Source of the DNA: a virus
Direction: 5' to 3' (one strand)
DNA length: 42,736 nt
IMG/VR virus record: IMGVR_UViG_3300009034_000089
Span: 1-42,736 of that record
Under the pieces are notes generated by a model that worked only from the letters and a program-made list of their open reading frames with translations, did not search any database and was not told the origin of the DNA. The translations under genes and the position numbers were made by a program. The first letter of the stretch is position 1; each line of letters begins with the position of its first letter. Below, piece after piece: positions 12,238 through 20,783 of the stretch.

Positions 12238-12465
12238 TTTTTCAAAAAAACGTTAAAAGTTCTTTTTTTAATTACTTAAGTGTAATAACAATAGATTTGA
12301 AACTCTCCATTAGATTATTATTCCATAGGATTAATTAAAAAATTTAAACAAGGTTATACAAACTCCAGAAAAAAGAAAAAAATAAAAAAAATTTAACATT
12401 ATACTTTTACCACTAATCTATTACTCTATTACTATATTGCACCCACATCACAGACCCAGAAACCG
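12238..12465. other. AT-rich intergenic region between early and late blocks
   Basis: About 230 bases with very few G or C and no convincing gene. It holds the late-operon terminator on the minus strand (12366-12393), a plus-strand T-run (12261-12267), an ATTAATTAA segment and, near 12430-12440, a plus-strand TATA-like TACTATATTG. Its position and composition would suit a replication origin, but no iterons are seen. Confidence 0.45.
12366..12393 (-). terminator. Poly-T terminator of the late operon
   Basis: On the minus strand the sequence reads as three T-runs of 6-8 interrupted by single bases (through ATTTTTTTC), about 110-140 bases after the last late gene. Oligo-T tracts without a hairpin are the usual archaeal intrinsic terminator. 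Confidence 0.6.
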
Positions 12466-12481
12466 TCTAGGAGGCGATAAC

Positions 12482-12526
12482 ATGGCGTGTGACGAGGTTT
12501 ATGCTCATCCGAAGAACTTCGTATAG
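12482..12526 (+). CDS. Plus-strand 14-codon mini-ORF with strong ribosome site
   Basis: ATG preceded by CTAGGAGGCGATAAC, identical over GGAGGCGATAACATG to the start of the tas gene. It encodes 14 residues (MACDEVYAHPKNFV) and runs into the 3' end of the opposite-strand gene. A TATA-like TACTATATTG lies 45 bases upstream. It could be a leader peptide, a remnant of a duplicated tas start or chance, and is kept as a low-confidence gene. Confidence 0.35.
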   Translation: MACDEVYAHPKNFV

Positions 12527-12783
12527 ATGCCCTTCACGATATTGGTAATCCATTCAGTAGCTCCGACTGTAGCTAGTCCGGCGGTTATTGTTGTCAATGA
12601 AGCTTCTGTTATTGGCAATCCGTTAGCTCCGACTACTCCGCCTGCTATCGCTGTCACGACTACTGTCGGAATGGCCTTCTTTAAGTCTATTCTTTCTCCG
12701 TTTGGTTTGTTCTTGGCGATTCCTGTAACTGCTGTAGCGAATCCGAAAAGCGCACCTGCACCGATGCTTATGAGAACCTGCAT
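12505..12783 (-). CDS. Small three-helix membrane protein, holin-like (92 aa)
   Basis: ATG at 12783 with GGGGGTGAATTT; the longer frame from 12957 is a shadow. Three hydrophobic segments (about residues 3-20, 35-52 and 62-80) with a short charged loop (KNKPNGERIDLKK). It is the last gene of the late operon, a common place for holins, and its size and topology fit. Archaeal virus holins are poorly known, so lysis is an inference from position. Confidence 0.55.
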   Translation of the reverse strand: MQVLISIGAGALFGFATAVTGIAKNKPNGERIDLKKAIPTVVVTAIAGGVVGANGLPITEASLTTITAGLATVGATEWITNIVKGIYTKFFG

Positions 12784-12821
12784 AAATTCACCCCCATTTT
12801 TAATTGATGTCCATTTATAAA

Positions 12822-14291
12822 TCATTTTATTCCCAGAGATACGCTTTCTACGCTTGGGTTTGGCCGGTCGCTGTCGCTTTTCAGTACTATTTTCAGTCTG
12901 GCTGTGTCGGATTTTGTCGCCAAAGTCAGCAAAGTGGCCGGATATATCCGTTCCCACGAACCAGATGCTCCCGCATTAGACGATGCATAGAACTCGCTAA
13001 GCTCGTAATCGGAGCCGTTTATTATCAGGTAAGCTTGCGTGGCGTTGTAGTCCAGCGACAGGTTTGGTGAAATCCATGTTCCTATCGTTTGGCCACTAGT
13101 CAATACCAGACGGCTGTTGCTGACTTCTACGTTACTGTACGAGCCAAACAAAGCATTTTCGAAGGTTTCCTTTATGCAGTCTAACATACCCTGCTTGTTC
13201 TCTATGTCCGGCTCCTGTTCGTCCTTGGTCTTTATCTGCTCGAATATCGCCATCACACCGGGACTCATCGGCAACGCTTCGGAGAACTTTACAGTCGACG
13301 TGTAGGAACGGCCTATGTCGTGCCTTACGCTGTCTACGCTGAAAAAGCCGTGAACAGGTACGAACGGATGCGAGATGAACACCTGCTCTCCTGCCTTTAT
13401 TCCTATTTCACCGGTTATAACAACTTCCCCACTCTTCCCGCTTATTAGTTTTGTAGCCAGTATCGAGTCGGCCTCGTCTTTGCACTGGTCATATGTGGTG
13501 AGGTTGAAGTTCCTGATTTTTTCTTCCATTACGAAAAGCGTGGTTTGGTCTGTCTTGTTCTGGCTGGTTGCGTAAACGGGGGCTCTTTCTTCAGTAGCTC
13601 CGTAAACTATGACTTTGTTCTTCCTATCCGTTATCCCATCTTGCACTCTGGGCGTTCTCAGTATGTTGTTGCCGTATGTTATCGGATAGCTGTCGTTCTT
13701 TATGACGCCTTTTTTCGTGAAGTGCCAGTCCTTTGAGAAATCGCAGTAGAAATCGAACAGATTCCTTCCGTACTTGACGGCCAAATCCTTGAAGCACTGC
13801 CACAAACTAACGTTCTTCCAGCTGGGTTTTGCCGTGTAGCCCGTGTCTGTGGTTACGTTGGTCGATGTGTGGCCGAGATTCTCCGCTACTAAAATCTGGA
13901 ATATCTCTCCGATGTCGGTGTCGGCTTCTATGATTCTCGTTATCTTTATCTTCTGGGCTTCTATGCCGTAGTCCTGCGCGTAAATCCTGATTTGCGGGTA
14001 TGCGTCTATCCTTGGCTCTATGGTTATGAGAAACCCTTCGAACTTTTGTGTGGTTCCGTCGGTGAAATCGGCGTAGAACTTCACTATTTCTCCCCCAGAC
14101 CATAAGTCAGTATAAGTTCCATCGTTCCTCAGTATTGCATCTATGTAGCTGGTTCCCGAAGTGGCCATGTCCATGTAGGTGATACTCACCACGTTGTTCT
14201 TGACTGAGGTTCCGCCTATCTTCAGGTCGGCCGACAGCTTTCTGGCTTCGTATGGTATCGGCAGTCTGGCTATCTTTGTCTTTTTTGGCAT
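12822..14291 (-). CDS. Baseplate hub / tail-tip protein (489 aa)
   Basis: ATG at 14291 with AAGGTGGTGAC. The first 350 residues show the beta-barrel-rich pattern of phage hub proteins (gp27/gpD type): short strands, a DIGEIFQILVAENLG helix typical of the hub's second barrel, and a late segment with GEIGIKAGEQVFISHPFVPVHGFFSVDSVRH as in phage late-control proteins. The last ~110 residues (GTWISPNLSLDYNATQAYLI ... DRPNPSVESVSLGIK) resemble a beta-sandwich attachment domain. It forms the end of the tail at which the surface protein docks. The assignment relies on pattern and location after tape measure and tail proteins. Confidence 0.7.
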   Translation of the reverse strand: MPKKTKIARLPIPYEARKLSADLKIGGTSVKNNVVSITYMDMATSGTSYIDAILRNDGTYTDLWSGGEIVKFYADFTDGTTQKFEGFLITIEPRIDAYPQIRIYAQDYGIEAQKIKITRIIEADTDIGEIFQILVAENLGHTSTNVTTDTGYTAKPSWKNVSLWQCFKDLAVKYGRNLFDFYCDFSKDWHFTKKGVIKNDSYPITYGNNILRTPRVQDGITDRKNKVIVYGATEERAPVYATSQNKTDQTTLFVMEEKIRNFNLTTYDQCKDEADSILATKLISGKSGEVVITGEIGIKAGEQVFISHPFVPVHGFFSVDSVRHDIGRSYTSTVKFSEALPMSPGVMAIFEQIKTKDEQEPDIENKQGMLDCIKETFENALFGSYSNVEVSNSRLVLTSGQTIGTWISPNLSLDYNATQAYLIINGSDYELSEFYASSNAGASGSWERIYPATLLTLATKSDTARLKIVLKSDSDRPNPSVESVSLGIK

Positions 14292-14292
14292 G

Positions 14293-17200
14293 TCACCACC
14301 TTGCTACGCACAGGTCGCAGTAGACGTCAAATTCGGGGTAGACCGTTGTCAAACCAGGGGCGCAACTGTCCGTATCAAGCCACATCCACACTCCAAAATT
14401 CGTGGTCAGGTTGTTGTAGATTGTTTTCATGGTCGAACTAAGCTGGAATCCATTGTCCTTGGAGCTTGTGTTTGATATTGTGAGGTTCATGCAGCTGTCC
14501 AGGCTGGCGTTCAGTCCCGCGCCGACGTTTATGTTGTGGCTCACGCTGTTGGTTACATTGTAGATTGGTACGGAGCTTGCCTGGCCCCAAGGCGTTAAAT
14601 TTGCAGATGTATTGCTCCTGCTGTAGAATATGATTTCGTCTGTCCAGTCATTAGGGTCAACCACGCTGTAATTGCTCCACTTGACGAACAAGATGTGGCT
14701 GCTTGCGTTTGATGAGGCGTTGTAGGCTATGTCGCCCTTGAAATTCTTGGCTATGTTGGATATCTCAAGCAGACCCCAGATATCAGCACCGATTACGACA
14801 AGGCCGTCTGTATCGGTCACGTTTATTCCCCGGAAGTTCTTCTCGGTAAGATTGTATCTGAAGTCTATCTGGGTTATCACTATAATCCCTTCGGACTCTG
14901 AATTTATGGCTATAATCAGTTCCTGATAATTTCCAACCGTTGCGTTCACATGGGACTGGGTCTCGGTTACGTTTGCGTCTATCGTGAGCGGGGAGTTCGT
15001 TGAGTTGAGTTCCTGGCTCAGCGTGTATTCGATGTTGCTATCGAATCCCACATCCACCGTTATATTTTCAGGGAATGATATGTTCATGTTCACGGTGAGG
15101 TTCGTGTAGTCCGTTCTAAGGTAATAGGTTCCTCCCACAACTATGCTCGTGTCCATGTAGACCGCATATTGCAGCCACTTGCTGCTAACGTACTTGTCGA
15201 AATCGGTGACAGTGCCTGTGAGATTTACCCAGGAGCAGGCTGAATCGCTGTCTAGGGTGTCGTACTCGTTGGCGTCGTAGTCCCAGACGGCCAGCCTTAT
15301 CGTGTCCGTGCATAGTCTCGGCTTGCCATAGCTCTTGGCTTTTATCGTTATGTTGTTCACTCTGCTGGTGTTCTCTGGAATCTGGTACCTGAAGAAATGC
15401 CAATAGCCGTCGCAGTCGCTCTCCCTTGTAGAATCGGTCCTGTCGACCTCGGCATACGAGCCGTCGTTTAGCCAGATGTTCTGGTAATTGGTATTCGAGT
15501 ACTGCGAGAAGTCGTACTGGGGATTACCAGTGCATGGGTATATCCCGGTACCGCGCCTGTATCCGAAAACCCTCGTGTTGGATGATGTGGTGTGGTTGTT
15601 GAAGTCCTTCAATATCTCTAAGTAGTTCCGGTTTCCGTATCCGTGGAGGGTCAGGTTGGCCAGCTCTATCGTCACGTTGGCTGGAATGGTTATACCGAAT
15701 GTCTGGGTTCCCGGCGTGGTGTATGTCAGGTTTATTGTCAGGTTTCCCTCGCTCGACCTGTTCAGATAGAATGTCCTGGCCTGCAATGTGCCTGGATACC
15801 ACAAGTCGAATGTGCCGTTATTGTTCACATCTATCGTTATGTTTCTCGGATAGGTGGTCTGGGTCTGGGAGAACAATTCGGTTTCTGCGTTTATTCCTGG
15901 GGGGTTATAGGCGCTTCCTATTGTGAGCAAAAGCCAGAAGTTGCCATCACGATAAGTGCCAAAACTATTATATCCATAATTTGTCTCGACGCCGCTTATG
16001 CTCTCGTCATATACCGTTTTGCCCGCCCATGTCCCGATTGAGGTCTCATTGACTATGGATATGACATATCTTAAATCCGGGATGCTTCCGCCGGTGGTTC
16101 TGTTGGTGAATATTACAGTCTTTTGGCTTGCGCTCTTGGCGAAGGTTATATAGAACACTATGTTGTCCACCGCACTCGCATTGATGGAACCGTTGTTGAG
16201 CAGAGTGCCCGCTGGCGAAACCTTATCTATCGTTATGTTGGTCCCTTTATGATATGCCAAGAATACCTCTCCGTCAAATACATCTATGTCGCACATATGA
16301 TTCTCCCCTGAGTCTACCCCGCCAGTGGAGACATACTGCCATCCGCTCGAATTGAGGAAGATGTACTGCAAACCTATGGTGTTTTTTCCCAAAGCGCACA
16401 GATGCGGATATCCCTGATAGCCGGTTATTGTGGCGCTTGTTCCCCCGGCCGCGTTATCGCAGTCCGTGACATTTTCATTTGTCCAGCTTCCGCTGCTCCT
16501 GTTCGCAACCTGTATACATTTCTGTCCCGTAGCCCCATGAGCTATCGCCACAAAAGGAGTATGCGAATCATTGACGTGCAAATCTATCGATGTCACTGAT
16601 GTCCCAGTGAATACTGTCTCGACATTTCCCCAAGTATTTGTCGAGCCGTCATATTTCCTGTATGCTATTACACTGGATGATGAACTGTAAACTATGTGGA
16701 TGTCTTCGGTGCTTTTGTTTATGAAGATGTCGCTCAGCGAGGGGGTATTCAGATTGGAAGATGTCAGAAGGGTGGTGATATAGAAAGAACTGTCAATCTT
16801 CAACAATCCAAACTTGCCAATGAAATAAATGTCATTGCCAAGATAGTCCATTGCGCTTAAAGGGTTTTCCACCCCCAGCCTATATTCAAACGCATCATCT
16901 TCGTAGCCATAGATATCAAAGGTCAGATTTGTGTATTCCCTGTCGATTCCGAAATCAATGGTGGAATCATTTGTGATGTTCAGTGTCGTCGAGCCATTCA
17001 CCTTGTCATCCCATGCTATCGTATCGAAGAGATAGTCTACTTGGTCGGTTCCGCAGGCAACGTTCGTGTAGCCCGTTATGTTCAGGCTTATGCAGTTGTT
17101 AACCTCGCCGGTAACACTGAGATTCGCCGTTGAACCAAGCTCAAAATATACATCCTTGTTTGAACCGTTCAGGTATAGCTCTCCAGCAACCGGCACCAAT

Positions 17201-18201
17201 GCACTCCCGAACTGTGTTATGTTGTCTGGCTTGGTGGTGTTGTACAGCAGCATTATCTCATCATCTGAAAGTGTCCTGTTGTAGATTCTCACCTCGTCAA
17301 TGTCACCGTCGAAGAAGTCAGTAATGGTATCAGCGGCGTTTCTCCTTGCGCCGATGACTAGCCTGTCTGGTGTGTCTGTCCATATCTTGGATATGGACCC
17401 GACCTTCACGCTGACTCCGTCGACATACAGGGTATAGTTCTTGGCTGTTTCGCTGGTGTAATTTAATGTCATGGCGACAAGATGCCATGAAGTGTCGTTT
17501 ATTCTGGTAGTTGAGGCAAGGTCGCCGTCGTTAACTGACTGCGCATTGTACCATAGAGACAGGTTTCCCCACAAAGATTGAAGGAAAATCCAGTCTCCTC
17601 CGCCGCTTTTCTGGATGGTTACTATCGTCCCTCTCACATCGGCCCCGCCTCTAACCCATGCCATGATGGTGTTGTTGATGGGAGAAGCCAGATTGAGTGT
17701 ACTGTCAAACATCGCATCGTTGCTGTCGAAGTCGTGGGCGTGGCCTATTTGACCATCTATCTTTGCCGGGTCGCCGTTTATTGACAGCGTGTTTCCGTAA
17801 ATACTGGCATCATCGGTATAGTTCAGATGATACCACGAATACAATGTGGTTTCGGGGGTGCTGTAGTCCGAGGAGTTTCCCTGGTCCACATCCATTCCAA
17901 TCTGGGCATTCTCGAACTCATTGACAAGGGCGTAATCGGTTTCATTGTTCAAGTAAAGATAAGCAACGATTCTATAGCTGGAATTAAGTAGTATGTCACC
18001 AAAGGCCAGTTCCAGAGATGAATCAATGAGAAAGCCTTGTGTGGTTGCGTTGTTGAGCATGAAGAAATCCTGTTCATCAATGCTGCAATGAGGACAATAA
18101 CCAAATATCGGGTACTTTTCAGCGTAGCTTGAGTTCCACCAAGCGTAAGGTAGACAATATCCCCAGAAACACGGTTGCGCATCTATGTTGTTTTCCTTCA
18201 T
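14293..18201 (-). CDS. Giant Asn-rich surface/adsorption protein with LamG domain (1302 aa)
   Basis: ATG at 18201. Residues about 5-120 look like a DUF2341-type beta domain opening with CFWGYCLPYAWWNSSY and a CPHC pair; residues about 120-330 are a LamG/concanavalin-like fold (IMAWVRGGADVRGT ... YTLYVDGVSV ... DIDEVRIYNRTLSDDEIMLLY). The middle region carries propeller-like repeats, and the C-terminal third is rich in Asn-x-Ser/Thr sequons, so heavy N-glycosylation would be expected if exported. It is the largest virion candidate and probably binds the host surface. LamG arrays of this style are common in DPANN and other archaeal surface proteins, hinting at acquisition from such a host. Confidence 0.75.
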   Translation of the reverse strand: MKENNIDAQPCFWGYCLPYAWWNSSYAEKYPIFGYCPHCSIDEQDFFMLNNATTQGFLIDSSLELAFGDILLNSSYRIVAYLYLNNETDYALVNEFENAQIGMDVDQGNSSDYSTPETTLYSWYHLNYTDDASIYGNTLSINGDPAKIDGQIGHAHDFDSNDAMFDSTLNLASPINNTIMAWVRGGADVRGTIVTIQKSGGGDWIFLQSLWGNLSLWYNAQSVNDGDLASTTRINDTSWHLVAMTLNYTSETAKNYTLYVDGVSVKVGSISKIWTDTPDRLVIGARRNAADTITDFFDGDIDEVRIYNRTLSDDEIMLLYNTTKPDNITQFGSALVPVAGELYLNGSNKDVYFELGSTANLSVTGEVNNCISLNITGYTNVACGTDQVDYLFDTIAWDDKVNGSTTLNITNDSTIDFGIDREYTNLTFDIYGYEDDAFEYRLGVENPLSAMDYLGNDIYFIGKFGLLKIDSSFYITTLLTSSNLNTPSLSDIFINKSTEDIHIVYSSSSSVIAYRKYDGSTNTWGNVETVFTGTSVTSIDLHVNDSHTPFVAIAHGATGQKCIQVANRSSGSWTNENVTDCDNAAGGTSATITGYQGYPHLCALGKNTIGLQYIFLNSSGWQYVSTGGVDSGENHMCDIDVFDGEVFLAYHKGTNITIDKVSPAGTLLNNGSINASAVDNIVFYITFAKSASQKTVIFTNRTTGGSIPDLRYVISIVNETSIGTWAGKTVYDESISGVETNYGYNSFGTYRDGNFWLLLTIGSAYNPPGINAETELFSQTQTTYPRNITIDVNNNGTFDLWYPGTLQARTFYLNRSSEGNLTINLTYTTPGTQTFGITIPANVTIELANLTLHGYGNRNYLEILKDFNNHTTSSNTRVFGYRRGTGIYPCTGNPQYDFSQYSNTNYQNIWLNDGSYAEVDRTDSTRESDCDGYWHFFRYQIPENTSRVNNITIKAKSYGKPRLCTDTIRLAVWDYDANEYDTLDSDSACSWVNLTGTVTDFDKYVSSKWLQYAVYMDTSIVVGGTYYLRTDYTNLTVNMNISFPENITVDVGFDSNIEYTLSQELNSTNSPLTIDANVTETQSHVNATVGNYQELIIAINSESEGIIVITQIDFRYNLTEKNFRGINVTDTDGLVVIGADIWGLLEISNIAKNFKGDIAYNASSNASSHILFVKWSNYSVVDPNDWTDEIIFYSRSNTSANLTPWGQASSVPIYNVTNSVSHNINVGAGLNASLDSCMNLTISNTSSKDNGFQLSSTMKTIYNNLTTNFGVWMWLDTDSCAPGLTTVYPEFDVYCDLCVARW

Positions 18202-18227
18202 GGTTATTCGTTTCTTCCCCCATAGTT

Positions 18228-19049
18228 CTATCGTGTACCATTTGTTGGCCTGGATTGTATTTCCGAGAGGTTGAAATCCCTGTAAACTCCTTTTGTTTTT
18301 TCTGTTATTTCATAATATCCACCAGTGCAGTTCAGATAGATTGAGCCGTTTGGCAGTGTTATGTTTTCGCACGATATGTTTGTTATCCATTCGGACTCAT
18401 TGTAGCTGACATTCTTTAGAATCCTGAAGCCGGAACTCTTTAAGTCCAAAGCATTTCTGGCCTTGACGAATTTCCTGAGCCAGTCTGATTCCTTGCTCAC
18501 GACAAGAGACTTGTTTATCCTGAATCTGAACCTGAGATGGCAGTCCTGCAAGCATTTGTCCGTGTTCTCAATCAACTCGTGGTCTATCTGTACGCCCTTC
18601 CAGACAGGGTCTATGTCGCCGAATGACCATTTAATATCACCAAAGGGATGTTGCCTGTAGCCTACGAACCTTATCTGGTAGCTCTGACCCATGCTGAACT
18701 TGACTGCGTATTTGACTCTCTTGGACCAGGGCTTGCTCAGGTTTATTGTGCGCCAGTAGTTTCCCCATCTCCTTTGCAGGACTATCTTTTTAACGCTGGG
18801 ATTCGTGCTGAACATCCACGATTCGTTCGGATATATGTAGACGTCTTTCAATGCCGTGAAATTTATGTAGGCATAACAAGGTTCCGTTTCGCTGCCTGCG
18901 CATTCCATATCTCCGCTATATCCAGTGACTTGGATTGCTCCCATCAAGACAAGATAGTAGAAAATAGACAAACCGACAGCCAGACCTCCGGCTACCTTGG
19001 CAACGTTCTTATAATAAACCCTTTTAAATGGATTGTAAGTTCTTGGCAT
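18228..19049 (-). CDS. Membrane-anchored exported protein (273 aa)
   Basis: ATG at 19049 with GAGGGGATATA, sharing one base with the upstream stop (TAATG). A basic start (MPRTYNPFKRVYYKN) precedes one hydrophobic anchor (about residues 20-42); the rest is an extracellular-type beta domain with about eight Asn-x-Ser/Thr sequons and paired cysteines (CAGSETEPC, CLQDC). It is placed between tail and adsorption genes, so it may be a virion-associated or host-surface protein. No family is recognised. Confidence 0.65.
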   Translation of the reverse strand: MPRTYNPFKRVYYKNVAKVAGGLAVGLSIFYYLVLMGAIQVTGYSGDMECAGSETEPCYAYINFTALKDVYIYPNESWMFSTNPSVKKIVLQRRWGNYWRTINLSKPWSKRVKYAVKFSMGQSYQIRFVGYRQHPFGDIKWSFGDIDPVWKGVQIDHELIENTDKCLQDCHLRFRFRINKSLVVSKESDWLRKFVKARNALDLKSSGFRILKNVSYNESEWITNISCENITLPNGSIYLNCTGGYYEITEKTKGVYRDFNLSEIQSRPTNGTR

Positions 19050-19435
19050 TATATCCCCTCGAACAGTACTAATGTATATCCTATCTTCCCTGGTACTCCT
19101 TTTTCCCATTCCCATGTGAACGAATCGACCTTGACGTTGAAATTGCCTGTTTGTGCCGCTCCCGTATCGTATAAGTCCGAGTGAAATACAACTGTTGAAA
19201 TCTGGTTTCCACTTTGCAAAGCCTCCAATACAAGTACGAGGTTGTCCATTATATTAGCTTCTGTGTCTGAAAATGTTCCCTCGATTGTTATGATTCTCTT
19301 CACGCCGTTATAATCTAGGATTAAGGCGTCTGCCGCTGTTGCCAGAGGGAGGGCTTGCATATCCAAATCCGAAAATTGCCTGTGGCGTTCTTTTGTCACT
19401 TGTCCTAAATCATTATCATCCAGCGTGTATGTCAT
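19049..19435 (-). CDS. Tail protein (128 aa)
   Basis: Start at ATG 19435 (ATGA overlap with the tape-measure stop, GGGATGG upstream); 19441 is the alternative. A beta-rich protein with VKRIITIEGTFSDTEANIMD, a pattern seen in siphovirus tail-tip and connector proteins, and FTWEWEKGVPGKIGYTLVL at the end. Its location directly after the tape measure suits a distal-tail component. Confidence 0.6.
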   Translation of the reverse strand: MTYTLDDNDLGQVTKERHRQFSDLDMQALPLATAADALILDYNGVKRIITIEGTFSDTEANIMDNLVLVLEALQSGNQISTVVFHSDLYDTGAAQTGNFNVKVDSFTWEWEKGVPGKIGYTLVLFEGI

Positions 19436-20277
19436 AGCCATCCCAATGCCTTTATGGTCTGATAGTCTTCGCCGTAAAAAGCCCTTTGAATCTTCTCCAA
19501 CCCCCTTGCCCTAGGAACAATAGTCATGCCCTCATCCAGTGTTTCCTCTAGCGCCCTTCTGAATCTTATTTTCAATCTATCTGCCCATATTTCCATTTTA
19601 TCAAGACTGTCATCATAGAACGATGTTAATGTAGCTGAAAAACTAACTGTCATATCATCTACACCTGTTATCAAACCAGTCATGGCTTTATTGAATGTCG
19701 GTCTTACGAGATTTAGTGGGTCCAGAACTTTTAAGAGAGAATCCCCCAACACTTGGAATCCCATGAGCAACATCTTGATTGGCACTGATATTCCAAATAT
19801 CATGGCATCAGTCAACGGCTTTATGAGGAATGCGAAACCTAGAGTGAACGCTGCGGTTGCTTCGGCTGTCTCTCCGGCTCTCATAAATATCCCGCCAGCT
19901 CTCATGGCTCTCATTGCCTGCATTATATATGGCCTCATCAGCATATTGAAGAACAGGGCTATGGGCCTGATTATGAAGAGTATCGGCATCAATGCCGTTC
20001 CGAGAATATCGCCTATGGGTTTCAGCAACAGCATTATGGATTTCCAGATTCCTGTCAGGACGCCTTTCAATATTCCACTGGTCTGTGTCAATATGTTCAC
20101 TATCTTCTCAAGCAATGAGATACCTATTGTAGCCACACCAGCTAACAATCCCAGAGAACCCGCTATCTTACCAATGCCTCCAGCTATACCTGTGGTTCCT
20201 CCGCCTAGGATTCCTGCCCTTACTCCGCCGAGCAGTCCTCCCGTTGTTACGTTAACCTGTACTCTTCCTTCCAACAT
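19432..20277 (-). CDS. Short tape-measure protein (281 aa)
   Basis: Start taken at ATG 20277 (GAAAGGGGAAAAG upstream); the in-frame start at 20316 is less likely. Gly/Ala/Leu-rich with long hydrophobic helices (residues 30-60, 75-130 and 160-190) and a charged C-terminus, the usual look of tape-measure proteins. It lies after tail tube and chaperone genes, as expected. At roughly 0.15 nm per residue it would set a tail of only about 40 nm. Confidence 0.7.
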   Translation of the reverse strand: MLEGRVQVNVTTGGLLGGVRAGILGGGTTGIAGGIGKIAGSLGLLAGVATIGISLLEKIVNILTQTSGILKGVLTGIWKSIMLLLKPIGDILGTALMPILFIIRPIALFFNMLMRPYIMQAMRAMRAGGIFMRAGETAEATAAFTLGFAFLIKPLTDAMIFGISVPIKMLLMGFQVLGDSLLKVLDPLNLVRPTFNKAMTGLITGVDDMTVSFSATLTSFYDDSLDKMEIWADRLKIRFRRALEETLDEGMTIVPRARGLEKIQRAFYGEDYQTIKALGWL

Positions 20278-20449
20278 CTTTTCCCCTTTCGCTGAGTATG
20301 GTGAGCCATTCGTCAACCATTACGCTGTCCATCCTATCAACTTCCCAAGGCTTCATTCCTGTCTCCATTGCCAGCTGCAGGTACCCGAATGTTTCCTTCA
20401 GGTCTTCCTGTGTCGTGAACCCTGTCCTTACTGCCGTTACCAGTCTCAT
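20252..20449 (-). CDS. Tail assembly chaperone, T-type frame (65 aa or fused)
   Basis: ATG at 20449 has GAGGG upstream but also lies on the A9 run where the G-type frame may shift into this one. Content: helical, with FTTQEDLKETFGYLQLAMETG and DEWLTILSERG, as in the T extension of GT chaperones. Its end overlaps the tape-measure start, exactly where phage T frames sit. It can be made alone, as a fusion with the upstream frame, or both. Confidence 0.65.
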   Translation of the reverse strand: MRLVTAVRTGFTTQEDLKETFGYLQLAMETGMKPWEVDRMDSVMVDEWLTILSERGKDVGRKSTG

Positions 20450-20753
20450 TTTTTTTTCCCTCGTCAAGGCGGTTGAATTTCTCTATCTCGGCCTCCAGCT
20501 TTTCCGCCAATGCGCCGTCGAGCTTCAGTATCACGCTTTCGTTCGTGTGGTCGAACGGTGCGTTGGCTATTCCTATCTTGAAGGACTCTATCGCCAGCCT
20601 TTTTTCATCAATCTCTGCCTGTGTCGTTCCGCCTCTGGTCACTATCTTCCTGCACTTCTTTCTCAGCTCAAGCCTTTCCCCGAATGACAATCTCTTGATT
20701 GTAATGGTTTCTGGCTTGTCTTCCCATTCTATGGGAATTATCTTCGTCTTCAT
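20337..20753 (-). CDS. Tail assembly chaperone, G-type frame (138 aa)
   Basis: ATG at 20753 with GGTGATTTAG. An alpha/beta protein with RLSFGERLELRKKCRK and FKIGIANAPFDHTN, resembling phage tail chaperones that coat the tape measure. After the A9 run its unshifted frame continues for 37 low-complexity residues and stops at 20337. This tail may be biological or a dead end when no shift occurs. Confidence 0.65.
   Translation of the reverse strand: MKTKIIPIEWEDKPETITIKRLSFGERLELRKKCRKIVTRGGTTQAEIDEKRLAIESFKIGIANAPFDHTNESVILKLDGALAEKLEAEIEKFNRLDEGKKNETGNGSKDRVHDTGRPEGNIRVPAAGNGDRNEALGS
20449..20460 (-). other. Slippery A9 run for tail-chaperone frameshift
   Basis: On the minus strand GGG is followed by nine A, then TGAG. 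The T-type frame is +1 (or -2) relative to the G-type frame. Either ribosomal slippage or polymerase slippage on the homopolymer would fuse the two. Most phage chaperones use -1; +1 or -2 variants exist. Confidence 0.55.
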
Positions 20754-20783
20754 CTAAATCACCTCTTGGTGTTAATATGAAAT

